Assembly: GCF_004116625.1 (NCBI RefSeq)
Contig: NZ_NXIE01000002.1
Location: 620,001 to 684,000 of the forward strand
From: Halarcobacter mediterraneus
GTDB lineage: Bacteria > Campylobacterota > Campylobacteria > Campylobacterales > Arcobacteraceae
Reading direction: 5' to 3'
Length of the DNA stretch: 64,000 nt
Under the pieces are notes generated by a model. The model did not search any database, was not told the DNA's origin, and was given only the letters and a program-made list of their open reading frames with translations. Position numbers and translations under genes: made by a program. This document shows positions 44,051 to 53,142 of this stretch, in pieces (positions within the stretch are counted from its first letter, which is position 1; each line of letters starts with the position of its first letter).

Positions 44051-45190
44051 CTAAATCTTTTTAGCAACAAAGATTATGAATTGACCATCATCTTTCTTTT
44101 CAATTAATGATTTGGCATCATTATCTTGCTGAAAATACTCAATATCTGTAAAGTCATATTTTTTGAGCATTGAGTCAAGCTGCTCCATTGTAAAATGTCT
44201 TGTATGAAATAAAAAGTTTTGTTGAATAAAAGGCATAATATCTTCATTAGGTGTAGACCCAATAAAGACAGAACCTTTTTTTAATTGATTAGAAACTTTC
44301 TGTATAAACTTTTCGGGATTAGGTAAATGTTCTATTGTCTCAAAAGAAATAAAATAATCTGGACTATCTGTTGTAAATTCATCTTTTTCTAAATTTTGTA
44401 AATGATAAGTAATTTTCTCATTATTATAATACTTTTTTGCATGAGATAAAGCATCTTGTGAAATATCTAAACTTATAATAGAATTTACATTCTCATTTTG
44501 AGATAAGATAAACGACCCATACCCTACTCCACAAGCTGCATCAATGACTTTTGAATATTTCTTATTAATAACCTGACTTGCAAAGATATATCTATTTTTA
44601 TGGTCAAGTCTAATATTATCTAAATCCTCTCCTACCTGCCTCTCTCCTGAATATTTTGGTTTTCTAGCTTTTGCTATCAAATGAATATCATCTTTTATTT
44701 CAGTTTCCACATCTACAAAACCTATTCTTTCCAGCAGTAGTCGTATTCTTTTTTTATTATATCCTGATTTTTGTACAGACAAATAACTATCATTATAGTT
44801 TTCACTCCAAGGATCACACTCTTGTTGAATCCCCCAAAAGCCCCTAAAACTATTTTGTGCATGTGAAGTTTTATTTTTTAAGGTATCTTCATTCCATTCT
44901 GCTTCTAACCATTGTTTTGCATAAAAGTCCATATTTGGAACTAACACTTTTATTGTTCCATCTGTTTTTAAAGCCTTAAACCAATCTCTCAAAGCCCTAT
45001 CTGATTCATAATTTGTAAGAAACTCTAACATATGTTCTGAATAAATATGGTTTATTTCCATCATCTTAGAAGAAACTTCCCAAGCCTTACAAACATAATC
45101 AATATGATCAAAATTTTTTATATCAATATGAATAAAACCTTCTCTTATATCTTCACCACAACCAACATAAACATTTAATTCTTTTTTCAT
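44051..45190 (-). CDS. Double methyltransferase (two SAM-fold domains)
   Basis: The N-terminal part (about 1-170) has a shortened methyltransferase-like fold with LNVYVGCGEDIREGFIHID and IYSEHMLEFL, as in predicted SAM-dependent methyltransferases of glycan loci. The C-terminal part (about 190-379) is a complete class I domain: KVIDAACGVGYGSFILS, IISLDISQDALSHAKKYY, YFISFETIEHLPNPEKFI and FIGSTPNED. It may be one active enzyme with a degenerate partner, or act twice. It is the last gene of the minus-strand operon. A weak stem (AATCTTT/AAAGATT, 44054-44075) lies inside its 3' end. Confidence 0.82.
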   Translation of the reverse strand: MKKELNVYVGCGEDIREGFIHIDIKNFDHIDYVCKAWEVSSKMMEINHIYSEHMLEFLTNYESDRALRDWFKALKTDGTIKVLVPNMDFYAKQWLEAEWNEDTLKNKTSHAQNSFRGFWGIQQECDPWSENYNDSYLSVQKSGYNKKRIRLLLERIGFVDVETEIKDDIHLIAKARKPKYSGERQVGEDLDNIRLDHKNRYIFASQVINKKYSKVIDAACGVGYGSFILSQNENVNSIISLDISQDALSHAKKYYNNEKITYHLQNLEKDEFTTDSPDYFISFETIEHLPNPEKFIQKVSNQLKKGSVFIGSTPNEDIMPFIQQNFLFHTRHFTMEQLDSMLKKYDFTDIEYFQQDNDAKSLIEKKDDGQFIIFVAKKI

Positions 45191-45219
45191 ATATTCCCTT
45201 TGTTATCTTTCAACTATTT

Positions 45220-46551
45220 TTAATTTTTATAATAAATGATATTGCATTTTATATCTTTTAATTCATTTTTAATCTCTTTATTATATAAAAAAGGTGAAAC
45301 TATTAGATTATCATTTCTTTTCAAATCATCAATATTAACTTTTGGAATTTTATTATTTCTATATAAAATATAATTATCATTTAGATTCTTATCAATAACT
45401 CCATAAACTACTTTATCTAAAAGAGAAAGAATAAGTTTTCCTAATGTTCCAAATCCATATAAAATATAATTATTTCCATTATCTAAAGACTCAATAAACT
45501 TAATATAATCAATAAACTCCTGGTATGTCTTAAATATATGATTATCATTCAAAAATTCCTTATATCCATAATAAACATTTGAAGAATACCTTAAATAATT
45601 ATCATGAACTAAATAATCAAATTTTTCTTCACTATTCAAGTCTAAAATAGTTTTCCAGAATTCACTTTTATATATTTTCTTATATATCAATTTATATTTT
45701 TGAGGAATAACTGGTTTGTATAAAAACCTTACTTTTTTATTAAAATACTTGGCTTCAGTTAAAACTGATGAAGAAATACCAATAACTTCATTTATTTCTT
45801 TTGAAGTCAAAAGTTTATAAATATTAATATCATTTAAAAACTCTATACTTCCATTGCTTTTTAACTCATTAAATAACTCTTTATATTCATTTTCCTTCAT
45901 TAATGGATGCTTTAAGAAATATAATTTTTTATAATTTTTTGATATTTTATTCAAGGTATTTTTAAAATCTAATAGCGTTAAAAACTTTCCATTCTTCATA
46001 ACTGACTTATCATACTTCAATTGTCCAATAATTAATGCCGAATTCTCAGTGAGATTTATTTCTAATGGACTAAAGTTTTTAATATAATTAGATAATTTAT
46101 TAGCTCTTTTAAAAAGTTTTTTCTCAGATATTTGGAATTTATCTAATTTTTCTTGAATAGATTTTTTATTTGAATAAAAACTAAACATAATATCCTTATG
46201 AAAGCGGATAGGGGACACCCATATATCTAAGTATTTAATATTTAAACTTTCAAATATTTTTTTACTTGTACTTGACAATTCAAAAGTAATTAGAATATCA
46301 AAACCTTCAATATAACTCTTTATGTAGTTTAAGGACTCTTTATTTAAATCCTCAATATTTACCTCAATATATTTTTCTTTTGAAGAAACTTTTCCCATTA
46401 AGTTAAATAACTTAGCTCTTGAAAAGTTGAAATTATTAGGATTAGCATAGGTAACATTTTTTAAAAGTCTCTTTAATATTAACTCTAAAAAACTATATTC
46501 TCCATAATAGTAATTAGAAACTATAAAGTCATGAACAATTAAAGCTCTCAT
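45220..46551 (-). CDS. Unclassified glycan-locus protein with C-terminal YG-x-G module
   Basis: I do not recognise the first 350 residues. The layout (SALIIGQLKYDKSVM, KKLYFLKHPLMKENEY, INEVIGISSSVLTEAKYFNK) resembles GT-B glycosyltransferases or capsule/sialyltransferase-like proteins, where the ISS-V-x-EA motif would sit in the donor domain. Residues about 355-443 are the module seen in three other enzymes here (NYILYGFGTLGKLILSLL, YGVIDKN, NDNLIVSPFLYN). The start is next to the stop of the upstream GT2 gene. No membrane helix. A glycosyltransferase is the best guess. Confidence 0.6.
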   Translation of the reverse strand: MRALIVHDFIVSNYYYGEYSFLELILKRLLKNVTYANPNNFNFSRAKLFNLMGKVSSKEKYIEVNIEDLNKESLNYIKSYIEGFDILITFELSSTSKKIFESLNIKYLDIWVSPIRFHKDIMFSFYSNKKSIQEKLDKFQISEKKLFKRANKLSNYIKNFSPLEINLTENSALIIGQLKYDKSVMKNGKFLTLLDFKNTLNKISKNYKKLYFLKHPLMKENEYKELFNELKSNGSIEFLNDINIYKLLTSKEINEVIGISSSVLTEAKYFNKKVRFLYKPVIPQKYKLIYKKIYKSEFWKTILDLNSEEKFDYLVHDNYLRYSSNVYYGYKEFLNDNHIFKTYQEFIDYIKFIESLDNGNNYILYGFGTLGKLILSLLDKVVYGVIDKNLNDNYILYRNNKIPKVNIDDLKRNDNLIVSPFLYNKEIKNELKDIKCNIIYYKN

Positions 46552-47918
46552 TATTTATTTTCTTTTATTAATTTTAATTTTCTTTTTAATACAGGTTTGT
46601 ATATGTTTTCACTTATAGCCTTAAAGTTTTCAAAAGCCGTCTTTAGATTCTCTATATCTTTAAAGCTTGAAGTATTTATATATTGGTCAATAAAAATACA
46701 ACGAGGATCAATATATAATTCATTATAATCATCTAAAATATGTTTTTGAACAAAAAATAGTCTCTCATAATCTATTTCCACTGATTTCTCAAATAAAATT
46801 ATTTCCTCTTCAAAATTAGACTCTATTAACTCTAAGTTTAATTCATCACAACAAATTGTAATTTCTTGATAAGATTCTTTTATATATTCATAAACTCTTC
46901 TATTTGAAAACATATCATTTTGCATATAAATAGCTATTTTATTATCTTTTTCTAAATTATACTTTTTAAAAATACTTTCTTCTTGTTCTTTGACAAAAAT
47001 ACTACTATCTTGTCTACCTAGATTACCTAATAATAAATCATCTATCGCACAAAGAAAAGATTTTGGAGTAGCATAATTACCTTTTAAATTAGAAAAGAAG
47101 GTTAAAGAAACTAACCAATCACTTATTCCATCTGAAAACTTATTAAGTTTTTCATCATTAAGATATTTTAAAAAAAACAATATTCTATTTCTTTCAAAAT
47201 AATAGAGACCAAAAGTATTTGAATGATTAGCTGCTCCCATTTTATGAAAAACTCGAGAGTTATTTATTGCATGAACTTCATAGCCAGCTCTTTTTATTCT
47301 TGTACACCAATCCATATCATCCCAATAAATAAAGTGCTCCGTATTAAAACTACCTACTTTATTTAAAACTTCATTAGTGGTAACTAAGCAACAAGCAGGT
47401 ACATAATCACAAACTACAATATCAGGTAAACTATCATCATCTCGATGAGATTTTAATGGAGTTACTACATTAAATTTATTTTCAAAATCTATAAATGAAC
47501 CCATTTCTTGTAATATCTCTGGATTATCCATTGTGCATATTTTTGAGCCTACAACACCTACATTAGGGTTTAATTTGATATACTCAACTAAATTAATAAT
47601 AGTATTTCTTTCTAATAAAATATCGTTATCTAATAAACAAACATATTCATACTTTTTATCAATACAATATCTAATTCCTCTATCAAAGCCTCCTGAGCCA
47701 CCTGTATTTATCTCATTTTCTAAAAGAGTTATCTCTGGATACTTTTCTTTTATAAATTCAGGACTACCATCTTCTGATGCATTATCTACAACTATTACAT
47801 CATATGAATAGTTCTTAAAACTTGATTCGAATAAAGTTTTAAGACAGCCTTTCAAATAATCTATTTTATTAAAATTACAAATTACAATACCTATATCTTT
47901 CATATAGTCTTCTCCCAC
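46551..47918 (-). CDS. GT2 glycosyltransferase with long C-terminal extension
   Basis: Residues about 1-250 form a GT-A glycosyltransferase: DIGIVICNFNKIDYLKGCL, VVDNASEDGSPEFI, LLENEINTGGSGGFDRGI, CLLDNDILL (metal site) and IYWDDMDWCTRIKRAGYEV. This style (NxGGSGGF) is common in rhamnosyl and galactofuranosyl transferases. The C-terminal ~200 residues are unusual, with NKIAIYMQNDMFSNRRVYEY and an acidic segment, and have no clear family. It overlaps galE by 19 bases. UDP-galactofuranose from glf and galE is a candidate donor. Confidence 0.85.
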   Translation of the reverse strand: MGEDYMKDIGIVICNFNKIDYLKGCLKTLFESSFKNYSYDVIVVDNASEDGSPEFIKEKYPEITLLENEINTGGSGGFDRGIRYCIDKKYEYVCLLDNDILLERNTIINLVEYIKLNPNVGVVGSKICTMDNPEILQEMGSFIDFENKFNVVTPLKSHRDDDSLPDIVVCDYVPACCLVTTNEVLNKVGSFNTEHFIYWDDMDWCTRIKRAGYEVHAINNSRVFHKMGAANHSNTFGLYYFERNRILFFLKYLNDEKLNKFSDGISDWLVSLTFFSNLKGNYATPKSFLCAIDDLLLGNLGRQDSSIFVKEQEESIFKKYNLEKDNKIAIYMQNDMFSNRRVYEYIKESYQEITICCDELNLELIESNFEEEIILFEKSVEIDYERLFFVQKHILDDYNELYIDPRCIFIDQYINTSSFKDIENLKTAFENFKAISENIYKPVLKRKLKLIKENK

Positions 47919-48913
47919 TCATAAGCACTTTTACAAATTAACTCTAAATTGTCAAATTTAGGTTTCCACTTCATTGTACTTACTACTTTACTATTATCAG
48001 CAACTAAAAAAGCTGTGTCACCTGCTCTTCTATCAACTATAGTTGTCTTAAAGTCAATTTTTATTACATCTTTGACAGCATTTACAATTTGTTTAACACT
48101 ATATCCTTTTGAATATCCTAGATTAAATATATCACTTTTATTTTCTTCTAAATAATTAATTGCTTCTATATGTGCATTAGCTAAATCTTCAACATGAATA
48201 TAGTCTCGTATACAGCTTCCATCAGGTGTCTTAAAATCATCGCCATATATATTAAGTAAATCTCTTTTTCCTAATGCAGTTTTTACTACTAATGGTATTA
48301 GATGTGTTTCAGGGTTATGATTTTCACCTATTCTTGGACACAAATTATCTTTATCAAAATACATATCTGCTCCAGATACATTAAAATATCTAAAGATTAC
48401 ATATTTAAAATCAGGAAAATTTTTACTTGCATCTTGAAGTATTTTTTCACTCATTAATTTACTCATACCATAGGGGTTTATAGGATTAGTTGCAAATGTT
48501 TCTTTTATATTTACATTTTCTTGAACATCACCATATACAGCTGCAGTACTTGAAAAAATAAATTTCTTTACACCTGATTTAATTGCACATTCTATTAGAT
48601 TTGTTGTATTCACTGTATTATTTAAATAATACTTTAAGGGGTTTTGCATAGATTCTGAAACAATACTATAAGCTGCAAAATGAATAATTGCATCAAATTT
48701 TTCTTCTGTTAAAAATTGATTTATCTTATCAAACTCTTTTAAATCTAACTGTAAAAAATTAAAATCTCTAATTTTTTCTAAAGTATTTATCGTAGCTTTA
48801 TTTCCTGTTGACAGGTTATCTAAAACTGTAACTTCACAACTACTTAATTCTAAAAGTTGTTTAACAACATGGCTTCCTATATACCCTGCCCCGCCAGTTA
48901 TTAATATTTTCAT
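47900..48913 (-). CDS. galE: UDP-glucose/UDP-N-acetylglucosamine 4-epimerase
   Basis: NAD-dependent short-chain dehydrogenase that inverts C4, giving UDP-galactose (or UDP-GalNAc). The 337-residue product has the Rossmann motif ILITGGAGYIGSHVVKQL, AIIHFAAYSIVSESM, STAAVYGD, the catalytic NPYGMSKLMSEKIL, RYFNVSGAD, DYIHVEDLANAHIEA and FNLGYSKGYSV. It sits next to glf, so the UDP-galactopyranose it makes likely feeds the mutase. Four-base overlap with glf. Confidence 0.93.
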   Translation of the reverse strand: MKILITGGAGYIGSHVVKQLLELSSCEVTVLDNLSTGNKATINTLEKIRDFNFLQLDLKEFDKINQFLTEEKFDAIIHFAAYSIVSESMQNPLKYYLNNTVNTTNLIECAIKSGVKKFIFSSTAAVYGDVQENVNIKETFATNPINPYGMSKLMSEKILQDASKNFPDFKYVIFRYFNVSGADMYFDKDNLCPRIGENHNPETHLIPLVVKTALGKRDLLNIYGDDFKTPDGSCIRDYIHVEDLANAHIEAINYLEENKSDIFNLGYSKGYSVKQIVNAVKDVIKIDFKTTIVDRRAGDTAFLVADNSKVVSTMKWKPKFDNLELICKSAYEWEKTI

Positions 48914-50052
48914 TTAATTTTATCCCCAAAAACATCTAAAGCTCTTTTTACAATATCATCCATATCATAATATTTATACTCAGCTAATCTTCCAACTAAT
49001 ACTAAGTTTTTAAACTCTTTTGAATACTCTAAATATTTATTATAGTTTTCTTGATTTTCTTCAGTGAATATTGGATAGTAAGGAGTATTTTGTCCTATCT
49101 TATACTCTTGTGGATATTCTTTTAAAATAGTTGTCTTCTCACTATTTACTGGATGAATATGCTTAAACTCTGTTATTCTAGTAAAGTCATAGTTATTTGG
49201 ATAATTTATAGTTGCTTTCTCTTGATAATACTCTTTTTCAATAGTTTCGAATTTCATATCAACACTTCTATATGGAAGTTCTCCAAACTTATAATCAAAT
49301 AGTTCATCTATTTGCCCAGTATAAATAACTTGTCCATCAAACTTTTTTCCAAATAAATAAAAATCTTTCTCTTTTATAGAACAAACTTCTTTAAAATCTG
49401 AATTTAACATAATTTTTATATTTTTATGACTTAACATATTATTAATCATTTTAGTGTAGCCATATTTTGGTAGCATTTGATATTTATCATTAAAATATCT
49501 ATTATCACTTCCAACAAAAACTGGAACTCTTGCAGTAACTGCACCATCCATATCTTCAGGCTTCATATTCCATTGTTTTGCAGTATAATTTACAAATACT
49601 TTTTCATAAATATATTCTGCTAAAAAAGACAAGTCTTCATCTTCTGATTTTTTCAGTTCAAGAATAGGTATTTTAGAGTTAAACTCATATTTTTCTAAAA
49701 GTTTTTTTTCTAAAAGTTTAGCTTTGGATTCAGGAAAAATATCAGATATAGTGTTAAAATTAAAAGGTATTGAAACTTTTTGTCCATCAATAAAACATAG
49801 TACTTCATGATTATATATATCCCAATTTGTAAATTTCGATAAATAATCTATGACTTCTTTATTATTTGTATGAAAAAGATGTGGTCCATACTTATGAATT
49901 AATATGTTGTTTTCATCTTTTTCATCAAAACAATTTCCTGCAATATGATTTCTTTTTTCAATTATTAATACTTTTTTATCAAGAGTATTGGCAATTCTCT
50001 CTGCAATAACACAGCCTGCTAATCCTGCTCCTACAATTATATAATCAATCAT
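48910..50052 (-). CDS. glf: UDP-galactopyranose mutase
   Basis: Flavoenzyme that interconverts UDP-galactopyranose and UDP-galactofuranose. The 380-residue product has the FAD motif DYIIVGAGLAGCVIAERI, RNHIAGNCFDE, the His-rich YGPHLFHTNNKEV, EKVFVNYTAKQWNM, VPVFVGSDNRYF, YTGQIDELFDYKFG, LPYRSVDMKFE and the C-terminal LVGRLAEYKYYDMDDIV. Length is standard. With galE and two GT2 genes it forms a galactofuranose module in the pseudaminic acid operon. Confidence 0.96.
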   Translation of the reverse strand: MIDYIIVGAGLAGCVIAERIANTLDKKVLIIEKRNHIAGNCFDEKDENNILIHKYGPHLFHTNNKEVIDYLSKFTNWDIYNHEVLCFIDGQKVSIPFNFNTISDIFPESKAKLLEKKLLEKYEFNSKIPILELKKSEDEDLSFLAEYIYEKVFVNYTAKQWNMKPEDMDGAVTARVPVFVGSDNRYFNDKYQMLPKYGYTKMINNMLSHKNIKIMLNSDFKEVCSIKEKDFYLFGKKFDGQVIYTGQIDELFDYKFGELPYRSVDMKFETIEKEYYQEKATINYPNNYDFTRITEFKHIHPVNSEKTTILKEYPQEYKIGQNTPYYPIFTEENQENYNKYLEYSKEFKNLVLVGRLAEYKYYDMDDIVKRALDVFGDKIK

Positions 50053-51020
50053 TATTCACCTTTTAATATCTTTGCTGGTTTGTCATTATCAAAATGTCCT
50101 CTTACTCCATCAAAAAAAGAGTTTGAAGCAAACTTTATTCTAATCCATTTATTATCATCATATAAAATAATATCTTTTATCAATGTTAGATATATATTAA
50201 CTGCCGAAAAGTATTTCTTTAAACCTTTCCCATATTTAAAAGCTATATAAATAGAATTTCTAAGTCCAAAATACTTTAGCCAAAGCTTATCAAACCTTAT
50301 TCTATTTTTCTTAAAGATTAAAAAACTTTTTTCACATTTTTCTTCTGCTCTTTTTTCTTTATGATATATACTTACACTATTTACCATTAATATTTTGCCT
50401 AATGTCATTAATCTCAGACTATATTCCATATCATCATGATGAATAAAAAATTTGTTTTCAGGTAGCCCTATTTTCTTAACAGAAGACATTGGTACTAATA
50501 TCCCTACAAAAGATGCCATTTCGATTTCGCATGTTTCTTTTTCATAACTTTCTTTAGGCATAGGTCTAGAAAAAGAAGGTAAACAGTTTTCATAGTCAAA
50601 GAAACCTCTATGTCCATAGCCTGAAAGAGAAATTTCATTTTTTTCTTTTGTTCCAATTAAAGTTTTTGGAGCATATCCACTATATTGACTATCTGTGTTT
50701 TTTAGCAATACTTCAAGACAATTAGTCTCTGGCTCTGCATCATCATCCATTAGCCATACATAATCATAATTATTTTCTAATGCATACTTTACTCCATAAT
50801 GAAAGCCACCTGCTCCACCAAGATTTTTCTCTAATCTTTTGTATATAATATATTCTGAGTTTAAATATCCATCTTCTTCTATTTTATTTGGTGTTCCATC
50901 TGTTGATGCATTATCCACAACTAAAATGTCTGTTTTTAATGTTTGTTCTAATAGTGCATCTAAACATTCTGTTAGAAGTTGATATCTGTTAAAAGTTACT
51001 ACTACTGTGCATATTCTCAA
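50052..51020 (-). CDS. GT2 glycosyltransferase, possible galactofuranosyltransferase
   Basis: The 322-residue product begins RICTVVVTFNRYQLLTECL, followed by ILVVDNASTDGTPNKI, YKRLEKNLGGAGGFHYGV, YDYVWLMDDDAEPETN (the DDD metal site) and FFIHHDDMEYSLRLM. This resembles the GlfT/rhamnosyltransferase group of GT2. It is adjacent to glf (one-base overlap), so UDP-galactofuranose is the likely donor. A C-terminal basic region (about 230-300) may bind the membrane or the lipid-linked acceptor. Confidence 0.86.
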   Translation of the reverse strand: MRICTVVVTFNRYQLLTECLDALLEQTLKTDILVVDNASTDGTPNKIEEDGYLNSEYIIYKRLEKNLGGAGGFHYGVKYALENNYDYVWLMDDDAEPETNCLEVLLKNTDSQYSGYAPKTLIGTKEKNEISLSGYGHRGFFDYENCLPSFSRPMPKESYEKETCEIEMASFVGILVPMSSVKKIGLPENKFFIHHDDMEYSLRLMTLGKILMVNSVSIYHKEKRAEEKCEKSFLIFKKNRIRFDKLWLKYFGLRNSIYIAFKYGKGLKKYFSAVNIYLTLIKDIILYDDNKWIRIKFASNSFFDGVRGHFDNDKPAKILKGE

Positions 51021-51054
51021 TTTTTATTCTTTTCTTAAAGTTAGATTATTTTAA

Positions 51055-51270
51055 CTATTTTTTACTTTCAAGTAGTTTCACAATACTGCTAATACTATTA
51101 TTTTCTATTATTTCATCTGCAGAACACTTTATTCCTAGCTCAGATTCAATAGCCATAAACAAGTTTAGTTGACCTAAAGAGTCCCATTCTTCAGGATTAC
51201 CTATTTTAGAATCACTTTTTATTTGACAATTGAAAACATCACTTGCTATTTGAATAACTTTTTCTTCCAT
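51055..51270 (-). CDS. Acyl carrier protein
   Basis: A 71-residue acidic ACP with the phosphopantetheine attachment site at Ser31 in EEWDSLGQLNLFMAIE, and the usual four-helix pattern. It is too divergent to be the fatty-acid ACP. It overlaps the FkbH-like gene by one base, which strongly suggests it carries the acyl group loaded by that enzyme. It needs a phosphopantetheinyl transferase encoded elsewhere. Confidence 0.93.
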   Translation of the reverse strand: MEEKVIQIASDVFNCQIKSDSKIGNPEEWDSLGQLNLFMAIESELGIKCSADEIIENNSISSIVKLLESKK

Positions 51271-52781
51271 TAAATATCCTTTTTATACCTTGTTTCATCT
51301 ATTTTTTTAAAGCCTAAATTACAATACATATCTTTTGCAATCTCATTTTTATCTGTTTTTATATATTCTGCTATAATTTTTTTATTAGGAACTACTTCCG
51401 TAATTTTTTCTATTAATAACTTCTCAACATCTCTTTTTAAAACTCTACAACTTAATAAAAAGGTATCAATATAAATATCTTTTTCGACTTTTATTATACA
51501 AAGTCCTATTATCCCTTCATTTGCATATTTATCTTTATAATCAACTGCAATTACTCTATAATCATTACTCTCAATAAACTTTTCTATATCTTGTTGAGTA
51601 TATCTTCTAGTAGTTAAATTAAATTGATTTGTTTTTTGAGTAAGTTGAGAATACCTTTGTGCGTATCTAATATCATCAATATAAAAAGTTAATTCTATTT
51701 CTAAACTTTTTAGAAACTCTTCATAATTCATTGTTTTAGATACTTCATCCCTTTTTATTTTTGCTTTATATTGCTTCTGTTTTTGTTTGTCTTCATCATT
51801 TATTTTCAGCTTATAAAAATATTTATATACCACTTCTTTTTTAAACCAGGAATTAAGTTCATATATATCTTCAGGAAAATTTGGAACACAAACTTTTGTA
51901 GTTGTTTTTACTAAATCTCTTTCTACAGGGTTATCATCAATAAAAACTAGGCTATCATCTGCTATATTAAGTTCTTGTGCTATCTCTAAAAGGTTTTCAT
52001 TCTTATTATTCCAATTTGCTTTTATAATAATAAAGTCATCTTTTTTTAAAATTGAAGAGTTATGGTCTAATCCCTTAAGGGCATCGGCATAATTATTCTT
52101 AGAATTAATTGCTAATATTATTCCAAAATCTTTTAATTTCTTTATATTTTTTTGGAATTCTTGATATATAGCACCTTTACCCTCATTGGATAATTCTATT
52201 TCACCTTCTCCTATTACACCACCCCAAAGAGTATTATCTAAATCTAACACTAAACATTTTTTACAAGATGATTTATATGCATTTAAAAGAGCTTTTATGT
52301 CTTTTGCTAATTCTTCAAAAACATCTTTTGTAAATTTTATTTTACCTAGATACCAAAACTTTTCTGCATATGAACTTTTAATACCTAGCCTCTTAATTAT
52401 CGAGTTAAAATCTAAAACAAGAAAATCATTATTTTTAGAATAGTTTAAAACTTTTTGGTTAAGTTTTAATTCCATTAGCAAGGATTCATTTGTATAAGTA
52501 TCAAGATAGTATGGATAAAAACAAAGAGTATTAATTATAATTATTTTACCTCTTTGTTTTAATTCTTTTAAAGAGGCTAAGACCTCATCAAGATTTTCAT
52601 TTAATGTATCTATATCTAAAAAACATAAAATACAATCAGTTTCCTGTGAGTATAGTTTTGAGTTTTTATCTAATAAATCTATAAAATAATTTCCATAAGA
52701 ACAACTATTTTTAACTTTAAACTCTTTTAGATAATACTTTAGACTATCCATATTTATGTTACTTATTATTTCAATTTGCAT
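51270..52781 (-). CDS. FkbH-like HAD-IIIC enzyme (predicted glyceryl-ACP synthase)
   Basis: FkbH-type enzymes in polyketide pathways take 1,3-bisphosphoglycerate and load a D-glyceryl group on an ACP. The 503-residue product has an N-terminal region of ~150 residues, the HAD core CLVLDLDNTLWGGVIGEGEI (nucleophile Asp in DLDNTLWGG) at about 165-290, and LVFIDDNPVERDLV. A C-terminal GNAT-like domain (about 345-500) includes YKDKYANEGIIGLCII. The ACP gene follows immediately and pseH lies two genes upstream. A glyceryl or other three-carbon decoration of the glycan is the inferred role. Confidence 0.86.
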   Translation of the reverse strand: MQIEIISNINMDSLKYYLKEFKVKNSCSYGNYFIDLLDKNSKLYSQETDCILCFLDIDTLNENLDEVLASLKELKQRGKIIIINTLCFYPYYLDTYTNESLLMELKLNQKVLNYSKNNDFLVLDFNSIIKRLGIKSSYAEKFWYLGKIKFTKDVFEELAKDIKALLNAYKSSCKKCLVLDLDNTLWGGVIGEGEIELSNEGKGAIYQEFQKNIKKLKDFGIILAINSKNNYADALKGLDHNSSILKKDDFIIIKANWNNKNENLLEIAQELNIADDSLVFIDDNPVERDLVKTTTKVCVPNFPEDIYELNSWFKKEVVYKYFYKLKINDEDKQKQKQYKAKIKRDEVSKTMNYEEFLKSLEIELTFYIDDIRYAQRYSQLTQKTNQFNLTTRRYTQQDIEKFIESNDYRVIAVDYKDKYANEGIIGLCIIKVEKDIYIDTFLLSCRVLKRDVEKLLIEKITEVVPNKKIIAEYIKTDKNEIAKDMYCNLGFKKIDETRYKKDI

Positions 52782-53142
52782 TTAGAAGCTCCACTAGTCC
52801 TAAAGGTGTCATTAAAAAAGCCACTTCTCTATTATCAAATAAAACAGCAGGCTTTGGTTCTGATATAACTATAGCTCCTTTAAAATTATCTATAGCTTCA
52901 TTTATATCCTCAACTTCATAACAAATATGATAGTAGGTAGTTTTTGCTTTTATCAGTTTGTCTACTACATTTCCAGTCACTAATTCTATATTCAAATCTT
53001 TTGTTTCTATCATTTGAAGTGTTGCATCTTGATTTTCGTCAAAAATTTCTTCACTTATATTAATTACTTCAAAGTTTTTGTTCACAAAGTCTAAAGAAGT
53101 TTTTAAACTTTTTGTTGCAATACCTATATGATGGAATTTCAT
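52771..53142 (-). CDS. VOC-family (glyoxalase / methylmalonyl-CoA epimerase-like) protein
   Basis: A 123-residue vicinal-oxygen-chelate protein with FHHIGIATKSLKTSLDF, the IELVTGNVVDKLI segment (metal Glu), YYHICYEVEDINEAI (metal His) and LGLVELLNAN at the end (second metal Glu). This matches small metal-dependent epimerases and lyases. It overlaps pseH and the FkbH-like gene by a few bases each, so it probably acts on the acyl group or the sugar in the same route. The exact reaction is unknown. Confidence 0.82.
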   Translation of the reverse strand: MKFHHIGIATKSLKTSLDFVNKNFEVINISEEIFDENQDATLQMIETKDLNIELVTGNVVDKLIKAKTTYYHICYEVEDINEAIDNFKGAIVISEPKPAVLFDNREVAFLMTPLGLVELLNAN

